From Flavobacteriaceae bacterium UBA3591 (lineage in GTDB: Bacteria > Bacteroidota > Bacteroidia > Flavobacteriales > Flavobacteriaceae): 64,000 nucleotides of DNA. Location of the stretch: NCBI GenBank assembly GCA_002375695.1, contig DFMO01000011.1, positions 124,001 to 188,000 of the forward strand, in the 5' to 3' direction. The stretch's first letter is position 1; each line of letters opens with the position of its first letter. The notes beneath the pieces were generated by a model, which made no database searches, was not told the origin of the DNA, and saw only the letters and a list, made by a program, of their open reading frames with translations. Made by a program: the position numbers and the translations under genes. Of this stretch, positions 9,801-17,734 are shown one piece after another.

Positions 9801-10671
9801 GCTCAACCATGGGCTGCACGCGTTGCCCAGCGGCACCATCGGCAGTAATATAATAATAGGAGTCGTCGCTATACGGGTTTAAATTTGAATCGTTTTCGGG
9901 CACATATCCTTCGGTATTGGTACCGTAAAATAATATATAATCACCACTGTCAAAAGATCCGTCTTCTTCTCCAATAACTTGAATTGGGGTTTCGGGCAAA
10001 TCAAAATATTTGTTTTCAGTATTTAAAAGTGGTAGTGATTTTCCGCCATAACCGTATACTTTTAAATTTCTGGGGTTAATATTATCTGTATTCAACCCAA
10101 TACTATTTAAAAAAGCTTTATCAATTTTTTGAACCCCTGTTTTTTCCACCTTAAACTTATACCAATTACCGCTTGCCAAAACAGAATTCATTATATCGGG
10201 GGTATAGTCAATACAATTTGAGCCATAGCGGTAAGAAACATCAAAAGAAAGTACTTTTTTAATGCCGCCATTGGTTTTTACAAGTGGTGAAACCTTTAAG
10301 GATGTAAAAAGTTTATCTCTACCTTTTGCACTTCCGATGGTGTATTCTAATTGTGTAGGAATATTTTCAGGGTTTACTTTTTCTAATTCTGAAGGCGAAA
10401 CAGTTCCATATTGCACGTTGGTTAATCGCACCGAAGATTTGTCTACATAATTATTGTCTTCCCACTTAGTTTGATAGCGCACAACTTCTTTATTTAACTG
10501 AAGTTTTAAGGCTTCAATTGCCTGCTGCTTTACCGAAAAATTTTGATGAGAACTGTTTATCTTATTATTAACTGCTTTGGAAGCATCCCAATTAATCGAA
10601 ATACTTTTAGACTGTCCCATTGCAAAAAAGGGTAGCACAAAAAAAGTAAAAAGAAATATCGTTTTTTTCAT
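6838..10671 (-). CDS. porU: T9SS C-terminal signal peptidase (sortase) PorU
   Basis: Cell-surface gingipain-like (C25) cysteine protease that removes the C-terminal sorting domain from T9SS cargo. About 1277 aa, normal for flavobacterial PorU. It has a signal peptide MKKTIFLFTFFVLPFFAMG, a long N-terminal beta-rich region, a C25 domain with the catalytic His in DYFGHGGEDG and the catalytic Cys in VITVTCEFTKFDNP, and a C-terminal Ig-like/CTD region (YPNPF, GKVVWTKS, GKGVYVYKI). The ATG at 10671 is preferred over an upstream ATG at 10713, which would put 14 residues before the signal peptide. Divergent from gldJ across a 221-bp gap; porV follows. Confidence 0.93.
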   Translation of the reverse strand: MKKTIFLFTFFVLPFFAMGQSKSISINWDASKAVNNKINSSHQNFSVKQQAIEALKLQLNKEVVRYQTKWEDNNYVDKSSVRLTNVQYGTVSPSELEKVNPENIPTQLEYTIGSAKGRDKLFTSLKVSPLVKTNGGIKKVLSFDVSYRYGSNCIDYTPDIMNSVLASGNWYKFKVEKTGVQKIDKAFLNSIGLNTDNINPRNLKVYGYGGKSLPLLNTENKYFDLPETPIQVIGEEDGSFDSGDYILFYGTNTEGYVPENDSNLNPYSDDSYYYITADGAAGQRVQPMVEPSGVADFTITEFDDYQFYEKDEASPTKLGRKWFGNRFDIESEQSFNFEFPNILAGKPMKLTIKTAAASESVTSMAVSVNSTTLDPITFRRLGIGGLLDLDDYYVEIPAVSESVQIDLAYNNAGNPSSIAYLDYIGLWAVRALKGVDGQFLFRYNEAANMSGVAQYQITNASQISQVWDVTNPQNIRFKANDTGESLFGFKSALGEVREYVAITTNDYHIPTKIANAKVVNQNLKGTIFKDGSGNFQDVDYLIITAPFLIQPALRLAQYHKNLQGLNVKVVTTDKIYEEFSGGKQDISAIRNFVRYVYKNASAPNKRVKYVGIIGDASIDYKNRLANNNNIVPTFQTLTGVSIAQSYMSDDFFGNMDECEGAIGTGRDDNDLLDIAMGRIIADDVVMANAMIDKIIRYTSESSYGNWRTNFVLISDDIDKEIDEQLQLKLDALGDQISAEKPFINVKKIHSDAYQQEASAGGSRYPEVNEAIKSAFDVGAIIIDYFGHGGEDGLAAEYIYTKEMAQNLTNGGNLPCVITVTCEFTKFDNPLRITAGELTYQNKNGGAISLVTTTRAIYISTGIEFNQLLADNLFGYGMDVPETPAEGLRLSKQEINSDLRRVVFYIGDPAMHLAFPKKSIRLTELNDMPINRATDTLKALSKVKLGGQVLNEAGMLMSNYNGILEAKVFDKNVMRQTLDNDNFNFVMDFTTLGEVLFNGKATITNGLFEFEFVVPRDIQIPVGKGRVSLYAKRDNELENQAGVNLDINVGGLNENAPIDNEGPQITLFMNDESFVSGGITNDSPMLLAKLEDDNGINTASGIGHDIVAILDGDESNPFVLNEFYQADTDDYTKGQATFKFRDLEDGLHTLTLKAWDVYNNSSTAEIQFVVAGNDKLEITRVLNYPNPFVDYTQFWFNHNRPDETLDVQVQVFTVTGKVVWTKSTTLPPSGSFLSREITWNGRDDFGDRIGKGVYVYKITVKSALTNHQVEKFEKLVIL

Positions 10672-10892
10672 TAGTATAAATAACGCAGTAAAAGTACAGT
10701 TAGTATAGCACAAATTTTAATATCACGTAGACAAATGGCAGATTAGGATAATAATTTTAAAACTAATACGTTTGCTTTCTGAATTAACCTTGTTACCATT
10801 TAAAATCTTAAAGCGCAATAATAATAAAATATTATTGTGTTTTTGTCGTTAATCACTATATTGCGAACCCAATTTTATCATATTTTGAATCT

Positions 10893-12554
10893 ATGATGTT
10901 AAGAAACAATCTAACACTTAAGCTATTTGTAACGTTAATAGCAGCCACAGTTCTAGTTGGTTGTAACAAATCTAGAGACTATAAAAATAGTTCTCGTGCC
11001 ACTGGCTGGAAAATGAACGCCAAAGAAGGTGGTTTTCAATACAACCCAGAATCTAGAGAGCAAGAAACCGGTCCCGGACTTGTTTTTATTGAAGGTGGAA
11101 CCTTTACAATGGGTAAAGTTCAGGATGATCCAATGCACGATTGGAACAACACTCCAACCCAACAACACGTTCAATCATTCTATATGGATGAAACCGAAGT
11201 TACCAACCTTATGTACTTAGAATACTTAGATTGGTTAAAAAAGGTGTTCCCTCCATCTGATGAAAATTACAGAAAAATTTATGAAGGTGCTGTTCCAGAT
11301 ACGCTTGTTTGGAGAAACCGCTTAGGGTTTAATGAGGTTATGACAAACAACTACTTGCGTCACCCAGCATATGCAGAGTATCCGGTAGTTGGGGTAAGCT
11401 GGATTCAAGCTGTTGAATTTAGTAATTGGAGAACAGACCGTGTTAATGAAGCTGCATTAGAAGCTGCAGGCGTTACTTCGCGTAATGCACGTTACGAAGC
11501 CAAGCCTGGTCAAATTTTTAATACCGAAACTTATCTTAACGCACCCACATTAACGTACGGTGGAAACGATTCAATTACACGCGGTGGTAAAAAATCTGAT
11601 GCTATTACAAAAAGAAGCAAAGACAGTACAAACTTATATATCCAACGTAAAGATGGACTTTTATTACCATCTTACCGCCTTCCTACCGAAGCTGAATGGG
11701 AATACGCAGCACTTGCTTTAGTGGGGCTTCGTAATTACAATGCTTACAGAGGAAAGAAAAAATACCCTTGGGAAGGACAATACACACGTTCAGGAAAAAG
11801 AAGATCGCGTGGTGACCAAATGGCTAACTTTAAACAAGGCGACGGCGATTACGGTGGAATAGCCGGCTGGAGTGATGACGGAGCCGATATTACCGCGCAG
11901 GTAAAATCTTACGAACCAAACGATTTTGGATTGTATGACATGGCAGGTAATGTGGCCGAATGGGTTGCAGATGTTTACAGACCAATTGTAGATGATGAGT
12001 TTAACGACTTTAACTACTACCGTGGAAACGTTTACACCAAAAACGCAATTGGCGAAGACGGAAAAGTAAAAGTTGTAACTATGGATTCTATTGTTTACGA
12101 CACTTTAAGCAATGGTAAAATTGTTGCCCGTAACCTACCTGGAGAAATTCTTCAAGTACCGGTTGATGAAAATGAAACATACTTAAGAACTAACTTTTCT
12201 GAAAGCGATAATCGTGATTTTAGAGATGGCGACAAACGATCTTCTCGTTACTACCAGTCTTTTGCAGATGAAGAAACTAAAACTAAAATGTATAATTCAC
12301 CAGAACACAAGGTGTATGCAGATAGTAGCGGAACCTTAGATCGTCAATACGACAAGTCTTCAAATAGAACTACCTTAATCAACAACGAAGTTAGAGTTTA
12401 CAAAGGAGGGTCTTGGCGCGATAGAGACTACTGGTTAGATCCAGCTCAAAGACGTTATTTCCCGCAAGATATGGCTACCGATTATATTGGATTTAGATGT
12501 GCCATGAGTCGCGTAGGGTCTAAATCTAAAAACGGAAAACGCCCAAGAAATTAA
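10893..12554 (+). CDS. gldJ: Gliding motility / T9SS lipoprotein GldJ
   Basis: Outer-membrane lipoprotein required in flavobacteria for gliding and for stability of the GldK ring component of the T9SS. 553 aa. The signal peptide has a lipobox ending VLVGC (lipidated Cys near residue 24). The body is a formylglycine-generating-enzyme-like (FGE-sulfatase) fold with FIEGGTFTMG, ETEVTNLMYLEYL, YPVVGVSW, RLPTEAEWEYAA, NDFGLYDMAGNVAEWVAD and KGGSWRD, ending GFRCAMS. It is a structural paralogue of the fold rather than an expected enzyme. Divergent from porU. A strong terminator follows the stop, before murF. Confidence 0.95.
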   Translation: MMLRNNLTLKLFVTLIAATVLVGCNKSRDYKNSSRATGWKMNAKEGGFQYNPESREQETGPGLVFIEGGTFTMGKVQDDPMHDWNNTPTQQHVQSFYMDETEVTNLMYLEYLDWLKKVFPPSDENYRKIYEGAVPDTLVWRNRLGFNEVMTNNYLRHPAYAEYPVVGVSWIQAVEFSNWRTDRVNEAALEAAGVTSRNARYEAKPGQIFNTETYLNAPTLTYGGNDSITRGGKKSDAITKRSKDSTNLYIQRKDGLLLPSYRLPTEAEWEYAALALVGLRNYNAYRGKKKYPWEGQYTRSGKRRSRGDQMANFKQGDGDYGGIAGWSDDGADITAQVKSYEPNDFGLYDMAGNVAEWVADVYRPIVDDEFNDFNYYRGNVYTKNAIGEDGKVKVVTMDSIVYDTLSNGKIVARNLPGEILQVPVDENETYLRTNFSESDNRDFRDGDKRSSRYYQSFADEETKTKMYNSPEHKVYADSSGTLDRQYDKSSNRTTLINNEVRVYKGGSWRDRDYWLDPAQRRYFPQDMATDYIGFRCAMSRVGSKSKNGKRPRN

Positions 12555-12576
12555 AATCATAAAAATTTTATAAAAC

Positions 12577-12612
12577 AACCCTCCCAAGCATGCAGCTTAG
12601 GAGGGTTTTTTA
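12577..12612 (+). terminator. Intrinsic terminator between gldJ and murF
   Basis: Inverted repeat AACCCTCC (12577-12584) with GGAGGGTT (12600-12607), extended inward by AAGC/GCTT across one mismatch, followed by a T run to 12611. Only about 14 nt separate it from the murF ATG. Confidence 0.8.
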
Positions 12613-12613
12613 G

Positions 12614-12621
12614 TATATTTA
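12614..12621 (+). promoter_or_regulatory. Candidate -7 box directly before murF
   Basis: TATATTTA differs from TAnnTTTG at one position and ends 4 nt before the murF ATG, directly after the gldJ terminator. If used, the murF transcript would start at or near its ATG. No -33 TTG is seen. Confidence 0.22.
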
Positions 12622-12625
12622 TTTT

Positions 12626-13906
12626 ATGAATATACCTTCTCTCCACAACATATTTTTACAAAGTAGCGGCGTTAGCACCGACACTCGTAAAATCTTTAAA
12701 AACTGCATATTTTTTGCCCTAAGAGGCGAAAATTTTAACGGGAATTTATTTGCGCAAGAAGCATTAGACAAGGGCGCTTTAAAAGTTATTGTTGACGAAG
12801 AAGAATTTCACAAAAGCACTGGCGAGACCGTATTAGTTCAAAATGTACTTTTAACGCTACAGCAATTGGCAAAATTTCATCGCGAGTATTTGGCACTTCC
12901 CATTATTGCACTCACCGGAAGCAATGGTAAAACAACATCAAAGGAGCTTATTAATGCCGTGCTTTCTCAAAAATTTAAAACGGTTGCCACTCAGGGCAAT
13001 TTAAATAACCACATTGGTGTTCCCTTAACCCTTTTACAGATGAAAAAAGATACCGAAATAGGTATCGTTGAAATGGGCGCCAATCATTTGCGTGAAATAA
13101 AAATTTTAAGCGAAATCGCAGAACCCGATTACGGATATATCACAAACTTTGGAAAAGCCCATCTCGAAGGTTTTGGAAGCATTGAAGGCGTTATACAAGG
13201 TAAAACCGAATTATACCAACACCTTAAAAAAAACGGCAAAAAAGCTTTTGTAAACGCCAACGACTCCCAACAAATAAAAAACTCAAAAGACCTCGATAAA
13301 ATTACATTTGGCTCACCCGAAAGCGACTATCACATAAAGCTATTAAACAGCGCACAACAGCTAAGCATTGGCTTTAAAAACACCGAAATACAGAGCAATC
13401 TCGTTGGCGAATACAATTTTGCCAATTTAGCAGCAGCAGTTGCCATTGGCGCTTATTTTAAAGTTTCAATAGATAAAATTAAGCTTGGAATAGAAAGCTA
13501 CATTCCTACCAACAACCGCTCACAGTTAATAAAACGCGGCAGCAACGCTATTTTAATGGATGCTTACAATGCAAATCCCACAAGTATGTTGGCAGCTTTA
13601 AAAAACTTTAAACAAGCCGAAGGTGAGACCAAAATTATGATTTTAGGAGATATGTTTGAATTGGGAAAAGATGCCGAAACCGAACACCAAAACATAGTCG
13701 ATTTTTTAGCTGAAAATAATTTTGGAGATACATATTTGGTGGGTAGCAATTTTTATAAAACAAATTCAACCAATCCTAATATCCAAAAATTTAAAACATT
13801 TGAGATGTTAAAAAGCGCCATCGAAAATAACAAACCAAAGCAGACTACAATTTTAATCAAAGGGTCTCGCGGGATGGCTTTAGAACGAGTATTAGACCTG
13901 TTGTAA
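12626..13906 (+). CDS. murF: UDP-N-acetylmuramoyl-tripeptide--D-alanyl-D-alanine ligase
   Basis: Adds D-Ala-D-Ala to UDP-MurNAc-tripeptide, the last cytoplasmic step of peptidoglycan precursor synthesis. 426 aa, slightly short but typical for Bacteroidota. Mur ligase features: an N-terminal domain with SGVSTDTRKI, the ATP P-loop TGSNGKTTSKE near residues 95-105, NLNNHIGVPLTLL, VEMGANHLREI, NFGKAHLEGFGS, the C-domain LMDAYNANPTSM and LGDMFELG. It follows gldJ on the same strand but beyond a terminator, so it is probably transcribed on its own. Confidence 0.95.
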   Translation: MNIPSLHNIFLQSSGVSTDTRKIFKNCIFFALRGENFNGNLFAQEALDKGALKVIVDEEEFHKSTGETVLVQNVLLTLQQLAKFHREYLALPIIALTGSNGKTTSKELINAVLSQKFKTVATQGNLNNHIGVPLTLLQMKKDTEIGIVEMGANHLREIKILSEIAEPDYGYITNFGKAHLEGFGSIEGVIQGKTELYQHLKKNGKKAFVNANDSQQIKNSKDLDKITFGSPESDYHIKLLNSAQQLSIGFKNTEIQSNLVGEYNFANLAAAVAIGAYFKVSIDKIKLGIESYIPTNNRSQLIKRGSNAILMDAYNANPTSMLAALKNFKQAEGETKIMILGDMFELGKDAETEHQNIVDFLAENNFGDTYLVGSNFYKTNSTNPNIQKFKTFEMLKSAIENNKPKQTTILIKGSRGMALERVLDLL

Positions 13907-13940
13907 AACTCTGATATTTCTGCGGTTTAAAAGAAGTGCT

Positions 13941-14924
13941 TTATTTTTTATCAAATTTTTTAATTGGTTTCTTTTTAATCATTCCACCTTTGGCATCTTT
14001 TACCGAGGTCATAATCATAAAAGCTTGCGAGTCTATTTTATCTACTTCGGTTTTAAGTTTACTCATTTCCAAACGTGTAATAACGGTATAAACCACATCT
14101 ACTGGTTTTCGGGTTTCCCCTTCTTTTGAAAAACCGTTTTCTCCTTTATAAATAGTACAACCGCGGCCCATTTTTTCAATAATAGCCAGACGTATTTCTT
14201 CATTTTTAGCAGAAATAATAGTTATTCCCATAAATTCTTCTATTCCATCGATAACAAAATCTACAGTTTTTGAAGCTGCGAAATAGGTAAGAATTGCATA
14301 AAGCGCAATTTCGGTAGAAAGAAAATAAGAGGCAGTTGCAAAAATAATTACGTTAAAAATTAAAATTACATTCCCAACAGTAAGACTGGTTTTTCTACTA
14401 ATAAAAATAGCCAATACTTCGGTACCATCAATTATAGCACCGCCGCGAATGGCTAAACCAATGCCCAAACCTAAAAAGAGACCTCCAAAAGCAGCAACTA
14501 AAATTTTATCATCGGTTATAGTGGGATACGGAATAATCGCTACCGCCAGGGCTAGTAAAACAATACCTAGCACACTTTTAATTGCAAATCTTTTACCAAT
14601 GGAGAAATATGCCAAAATTAAAAAAGGAAGGTTAAAACACACTAATAACAAGGGAAAAGAGATGCCTAATAATTCATTAACCATTAAAGACACCCCCGTA
14701 ACGCCACCGTCTATAAACCTACTAGGCATTAAAAAACCGCGTAGCCCAAAGGAAGCCGATACCACACCCAAAAGCAAGAAAAATAAGTCGCCAATTTGGT
14801 GTGTAATTTCAACCTCCAAATTACTTACGCGCTTTTCAAACGGTTCGGTATCATTTTGCGACTTGCCACTCTTTTGGCGGCTTTTTACAACCTTTGCGAT
14901 TATTTTATGTACAAATGGAATCAA
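13941..14924 (-). CDS. YitT family membrane protein (DUF161/DUF2179)
   Basis: Polytopic inner-membrane protein of 327 aa. After a charged 40-residue N-terminus it has five to six hydrophobic helices (about 45-215) with the family pattern GLRGFLMPSRFIDGGVTGVSL and RGGAIIDGTEVLAI. It ends in a soluble DUF2179-type domain (about 235-315) with the motif ERxxRGCTIYKGENGFS-like sequence around GRGCTIYKGENGFS. YitT-family function is not established. It ends convergent to murF with a 34-bp gap and lies downstream of tRNA-Val behind that gene's terminator. Confidence 0.88.
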   Translation of the reverse strand: MIPFVHKIIAKVVKSRQKSGKSQNDTEPFEKRVSNLEVEITHQIGDLFFLLLGVVSASFGLRGFLMPSRFIDGGVTGVSLMVNELLGISFPLLLVCFNLPFLILAYFSIGKRFAIKSVLGIVLLALAVAIIPYPTITDDKILVAAFGGLFLGLGIGLAIRGGAIIDGTEVLAIFISRKTSLTVGNVILIFNVIIFATASYFLSTEIALYAILTYFAASKTVDFVIDGIEEFMGITIISAKNEEIRLAIIEKMGRGCTIYKGENGFSKEGETRKPVDVVYTVITRLEMSKLKTEVDKIDSQAFMIMTSVKDAKGGMIKKKPIKKFDKK

Positions 14925-14996
14925 TAAATTGAGTTTAGATGTTTACGGGCAAAAGTTAAAAATATTCTTTTTAATTGAAAGCAAAGTAGAAAGAAT

Positions 14997-15028
14997 AAAA
15001 AAACCGAAGCTTTCACTTCGGTTTTTTT
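14997..15028 (-). terminator. Bidirectional terminator after tRNA-Val
   Basis: Perfect 9-bp stem AAACCGAAG (15001-15009) with CTTCGGTTT (15016-15024), flanked by seven A on the left and seven T on the right, so it can stop transcription either way. It lies 3' of the minus-strand tRNA-Val. Confidence 0.75.
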
Positions 15029-15034
15029 GAAATC

Positions 15035-15112
15035 TGGTGGGCGATGAGGGGTTCGAACCCCCGACCCCCTCGGTGTAAACGAGGTGCTCTGAACCAGCTG
15101 AGCTAATCGCCC
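15035..15112 (-). tRNA. tRNA-Val(UAC)
   Basis: Cloverleaf read on the minus strand. The acceptor stem is GGGCGAT (15112-15106) with ATCGCCC (15045-15039), the discriminator is A, and CCA is encoded. The anticodon stem CCTCG/CGAGG holds loop TTTACAC, so the anticodon is TAC (UAC), valine. The T-loop TTCGAAC closes on a GGGGG/CCCTC stem with one G-U pair. 78 nt including CCA. A bidirectional hairpin follows as its terminator. Confidence 0.95.
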
Positions 15113-15176
15113 TCATTGTTTTGAGGATGCAAATATAAGGTAGTTTTTGGTTCTCACAAACATTTATTTAAAAAAA

Positions 15177-16349
15177 TTACAAAACTTCTGCAACAACAAA
15201 TGTACTACCTCCTACAAAAATTAAATCGGTTACCCGAGCCGCCTTTTTTGCCGCCTCGTAAGCTTTTGATACTGAAATATATTCCTCTCCTACCAAGCCA
15301 AATCCTCTGGCCTGACTCAACAAAAGCGAAGCATCCAATCCCCGTGGAATATTTGGTTTGCAGAAATAATAAATTGCATTTTGAGGAAATAATGATAATA
15401 CGGGCGTTAAATCTTTATCACTTACAACCCCAAAAACTATATGTAATTTTTTAAATTGTTCGTTTGCGAGCTGTGCTATTACAAGTTGCAAGCCTTCTTT
15501 ATTATGTGCTGTATCGCATATAACCTTTGGCTGTTCCTGCAATATTTGCCAGCGCCCCAATAGACCGGTATTTTTTATTGTTTTTAATAAACCATTGGTT
15601 ATATTTTCTTCAGAAATATTCCACCCCAAATCATTTAAAATCTTTAAAGAAGCTAAAACAGTGCGAATGTTTTTTTGTTGATACCTACCTTTTAAATCTG
15701 AAACATAGTTTTTTTCATCGATAGTTTCGGTATAAGTAATTGCAGCTTTTTTTTGTAGCGCTATTTCTTCAAAAACATCTTTTGTTTCAGGCGTTGTTTC
15801 TCCTATTATTACTGGGGTATTATTTTTTATGATACCCGCCTTTTCGGCAGCTATTTGTTTTATGGTATTTCCTAAAAACTGTGTGTGGTCTAAACCAATG
15901 TTGGTAATTACGGCTACTTCGGGATTAATAATATTTGTACTATCTAATCTACCCCCCATGCCCACTTCGACAATAACAATATCTACTTTTTCACTTTTAA
16001 AATAATCAAAAGCTAAACCTACAGTCATTTCAAAAAAGGAAAGATTGTTTTCCTCAAAATAAGGCTTGTGTGCGGCTACAAATTGCGAAATATATTCTTT
16101 AGAAATCATTTTGCCATTAACCTTTATACGCTCTCTAAAATCTTTTAAATGCGGCGAGGTATACAAACCGGTTTTATATCCCGCTTCTTGAAAAATTGAG
16201 GCGAGCATATGGCTTGTGCTACCTTTGCCGTTAGTACCCGCTACGTGAATACTTTTAAAACTTTTCTCGGGATTATTTAAATAAGCAGCGAGCTTAATGG
16301 TTGGTTCAAAATTTGCTTTATAAGCAGCCTGCCCCACTCTTTGGTACAT
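15177..16349 (-). CDS. folC: Bifunctional folylpolyglutamate / dihydrofolate synthase
   Basis: ATP-dependent glutamate ligase that makes dihydrofolate from dihydropteroate and extends folate polyglutamate tails. 390 aa from the first ATG. It shows the Mur-ligase-like P-loop HVAGTNGKGSTSHM, SPHLKDFRERI, VEVGMGGRLDSTN, NIGLDHTQFLGNT and VIIGE. The N-terminus is short: the frame upstream of the ATG encodes NYSQTIQWLFSQLP, the usual start of this family (… WLFSQLPMYQRVG), but has no ATG, GTG or TTG before an in-frame TAA. An ATC at 16394 sits exactly where the family start is expected, and true initiation may be there (405 aa). Downstream of tonB on the same strand. Confidence 0.93.
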   Translation of the reverse strand: MYQRVGQAAYKANFEPTIKLAAYLNNPEKSFKSIHVAGTNGKGSTSHMLASIFQEAGYKTGLYTSPHLKDFRERIKVNGKMISKEYISQFVAAHKPYFEENNLSFFEMTVGLAFDYFKSEKVDIVIVEVGMGGRLDSTNIINPEVAVITNIGLDHTQFLGNTIKQIAAEKAGIIKNNTPVIIGETTPETKDVFEEIALQKKAAITYTETIDEKNYVSDLKGRYQQKNIRTVLASLKILNDLGWNISEENITNGLLKTIKNTGLLGRWQILQEQPKVICDTAHNKEGLQLVIAQLANEQFKKLHIVFGVVSDKDLTPVLSLFPQNAIYYFCKPNIPRGLDASLLLSQARGFGLVGEEYISVSKAYEAAKKAARVTDLIFVGGSTFVVAEVL

Positions 16350-16422
16350 AGGGAGCTGAGAAAAAAGCCACTGTATTGTTTGCGAATAGTTGATAAGGAA
16401 ATATTTAAAAACCGTTATAAAT

Positions 16423-17241
16423 TTACTCCGAAAGACTAAATTTATAGATTATTTTACCAATTTGTTTTGCCGGTGCCTTATCATCGGCGTTAAATTTTGT
16501 TGCTAATGCCGCGCGTTTTGCGGGTTCGGTAAGGCAAGGAGAAGTATTTGTGGAACCTCTCACTCCTGGCATTGCACTAATTACATTTCCTTTGCGATCT
16601 ACCTCTATACTTACTACAACGGTTCCGGCTTCATTACAATCTTGAACAAACTTTTCTTTATTTAAAGCTTTTCTTCCGCCAAGCAAATAATTGCCATCGC
16701 CATCTAATCCTTTTCCAGTTCCGTAGTAGGCACTCGTATTTGGGTCTCCGTCTTGTCTTCCTTTGTCGCCAGCGCGATCATCATCGCCTTCGCCCTCTTT
16801 TGCTGAACCGTCATTTTTTTGACCGTTTAAAATGCTGGCAAGTGCATCGGTTGTAGATTTATCGGGTTTGGGGTCTGGTTTCTTTTCCTCTTTTTTAGGC
16901 TCTTTTTTTACGGGTGTATTAGCTTCTTTCTTTTTAGGTTTTTCTTTTTCAATAACGGGTGCATCTTCAATTTCTTGGGTAACTACTTCTTCGTTTATTT
17001 CAGCTTTAGGTTCGGCAACCGGTTCTGGTGTTGATTGTTGTGGTGCCGACTGCACTTTTTCGGTAGGTTGAATTGCACCTTTTCCAGTTTCAGTAGCACC
17101 AAAATTAACAGCTATTCCCTGCTCCAATGGCGGGTCCATGTATTTCATTCCCACATAAAATAATAAAAGAAGTATAAGCACATGTACGATTATCGTAATG
17201 ACCATACTTTTTCGTTTATGTTTTGTGTTTAGAAATTTCAT
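16423..17241 (-). CDS. tonB: Energy transducer TonB
   Basis: Inner-membrane-anchored periplasm-spanning protein that passes proton-motive energy from ExbB/ExbD to TonB-dependent receptors. 272 aa: a basic cytoplasmic N-terminus, one TM helix at about 13-32 (MVITIIVHVLILLLLFYVG), an extended Pro/Lys/Glu-rich stretch (EKPKKKEANTPVKKEPKK), an acidic Gly/Asp region, and a C-terminal domain with GTVVVSIEVDRKGNVISA. Two cysteines (VQDCNE and TSPCLTE) occur in the C-domain. It ends the exbB-exbD-tonB set, about 100 bp from exbD, with folC following on the same strand. Confidence 0.87.
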   Translation of the reverse strand: MKFLNTKHKRKSMVITIIVHVLILLLLFYVGMKYMDPPLEQGIAVNFGATETGKGAIQPTEKVQSAPQQSTPEPVAEPKAEINEEVVTQEIEDAPVIEKEKPKKKEANTPVKKEPKKEEKKPDPKPDKSTTDALASILNGQKNDGSAKEGEGDDDRAGDKGRQDGDPNTSAYYGTGKGLDGDGNYLLGGRKALNKEKFVQDCNEAGTVVVSIEVDRKGNVISAMPGVRGSTNTSPCLTEPAKRAALATKFNADDKAPAKQIGKIIYKFSLSE

Positions 17242-17341
17242 ATTTTAACTGTGCATTGCAATTAAATTACAACGCCATATTTTACATCTTTGAAATTATT
17301 TTTTGGAACTACTTTTTAGCTTTTTTATGTTAAAACCGTAG

Positions 17342-17734
17342 TTAGTTTGGCCTAACAGCTAGCACAACTTTAAAGCTATTTCTGTTGGCAATATCCATTA
17401 CAAATACAGCATCTTCAATTGGTACACCTTCTTCGGCGCGCAGAATAATGGTGGGTTCGTCTTGCCCCGCTAAAACCTTTTTTAATTCGTTTTCAATACT
17501 GTATTCGCTAACGCGCTCTTTGTTTACGTAATAAGCTCCGTCTTTGGTAACGCTTACCGAAGCTTTTTGCACGTTTGAGGTCTTTCCTTTTGCTTTTGGA
17601 AGTATTAAGTCTAAAGCATCGGGAGTTATAGCTGGAGAAGTTAGCAAAAAGAAAACCAATAACAGAAATACTATATCTGTCATGGAACTCATGCTAAAAT
17701 CTGCACTTACTTTATTTCTTCCTCTCAAATTCAT
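17342..17734 (-). CDS. exbD: Biopolymer transporter ExbD
   Basis: 130-aa inner-membrane protein of the TonB energising complex. It has one TM helix (about 18-36) preceded by FSMSSMTDIVFLLLVFFLL, where the Asp in SMTD is the conserved protonatable residue of the family. The periplasmic domain contains LILPKAKGKTSNV, SVTKDGAYYVN and the closing VFVMDIANRNSFKVVLAV. The start overlaps the exbB stop by one base (TAATG), showing translational coupling. Confidence 0.92.
   Translation of the reverse strand: MNLRGRNKVSADFSMSSMTDIVFLLLVFFLLTSPAITPDALDLILPKAKGKTSNVQKASVSVTKDGAYYVNKERVSEYSIENELKKVLAGQDEPTIILRAEEGVPIEDAVFVMDIANRNSFKVVLAVRPN

Noticed and set aside
10689..10713. Possible porU promoter (TACTTTTA with upstream TTTG)
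   Set aside because: The -7 box has one mismatch and the spacer is only 14 nt, shorter than the usual range.
14449..15030. 193-codon plus-strand frame opposite the YitT gene
   Set aside because: Runs antisense through membrane helices of a recognised family and into the terminator; composition is that of a shadow.
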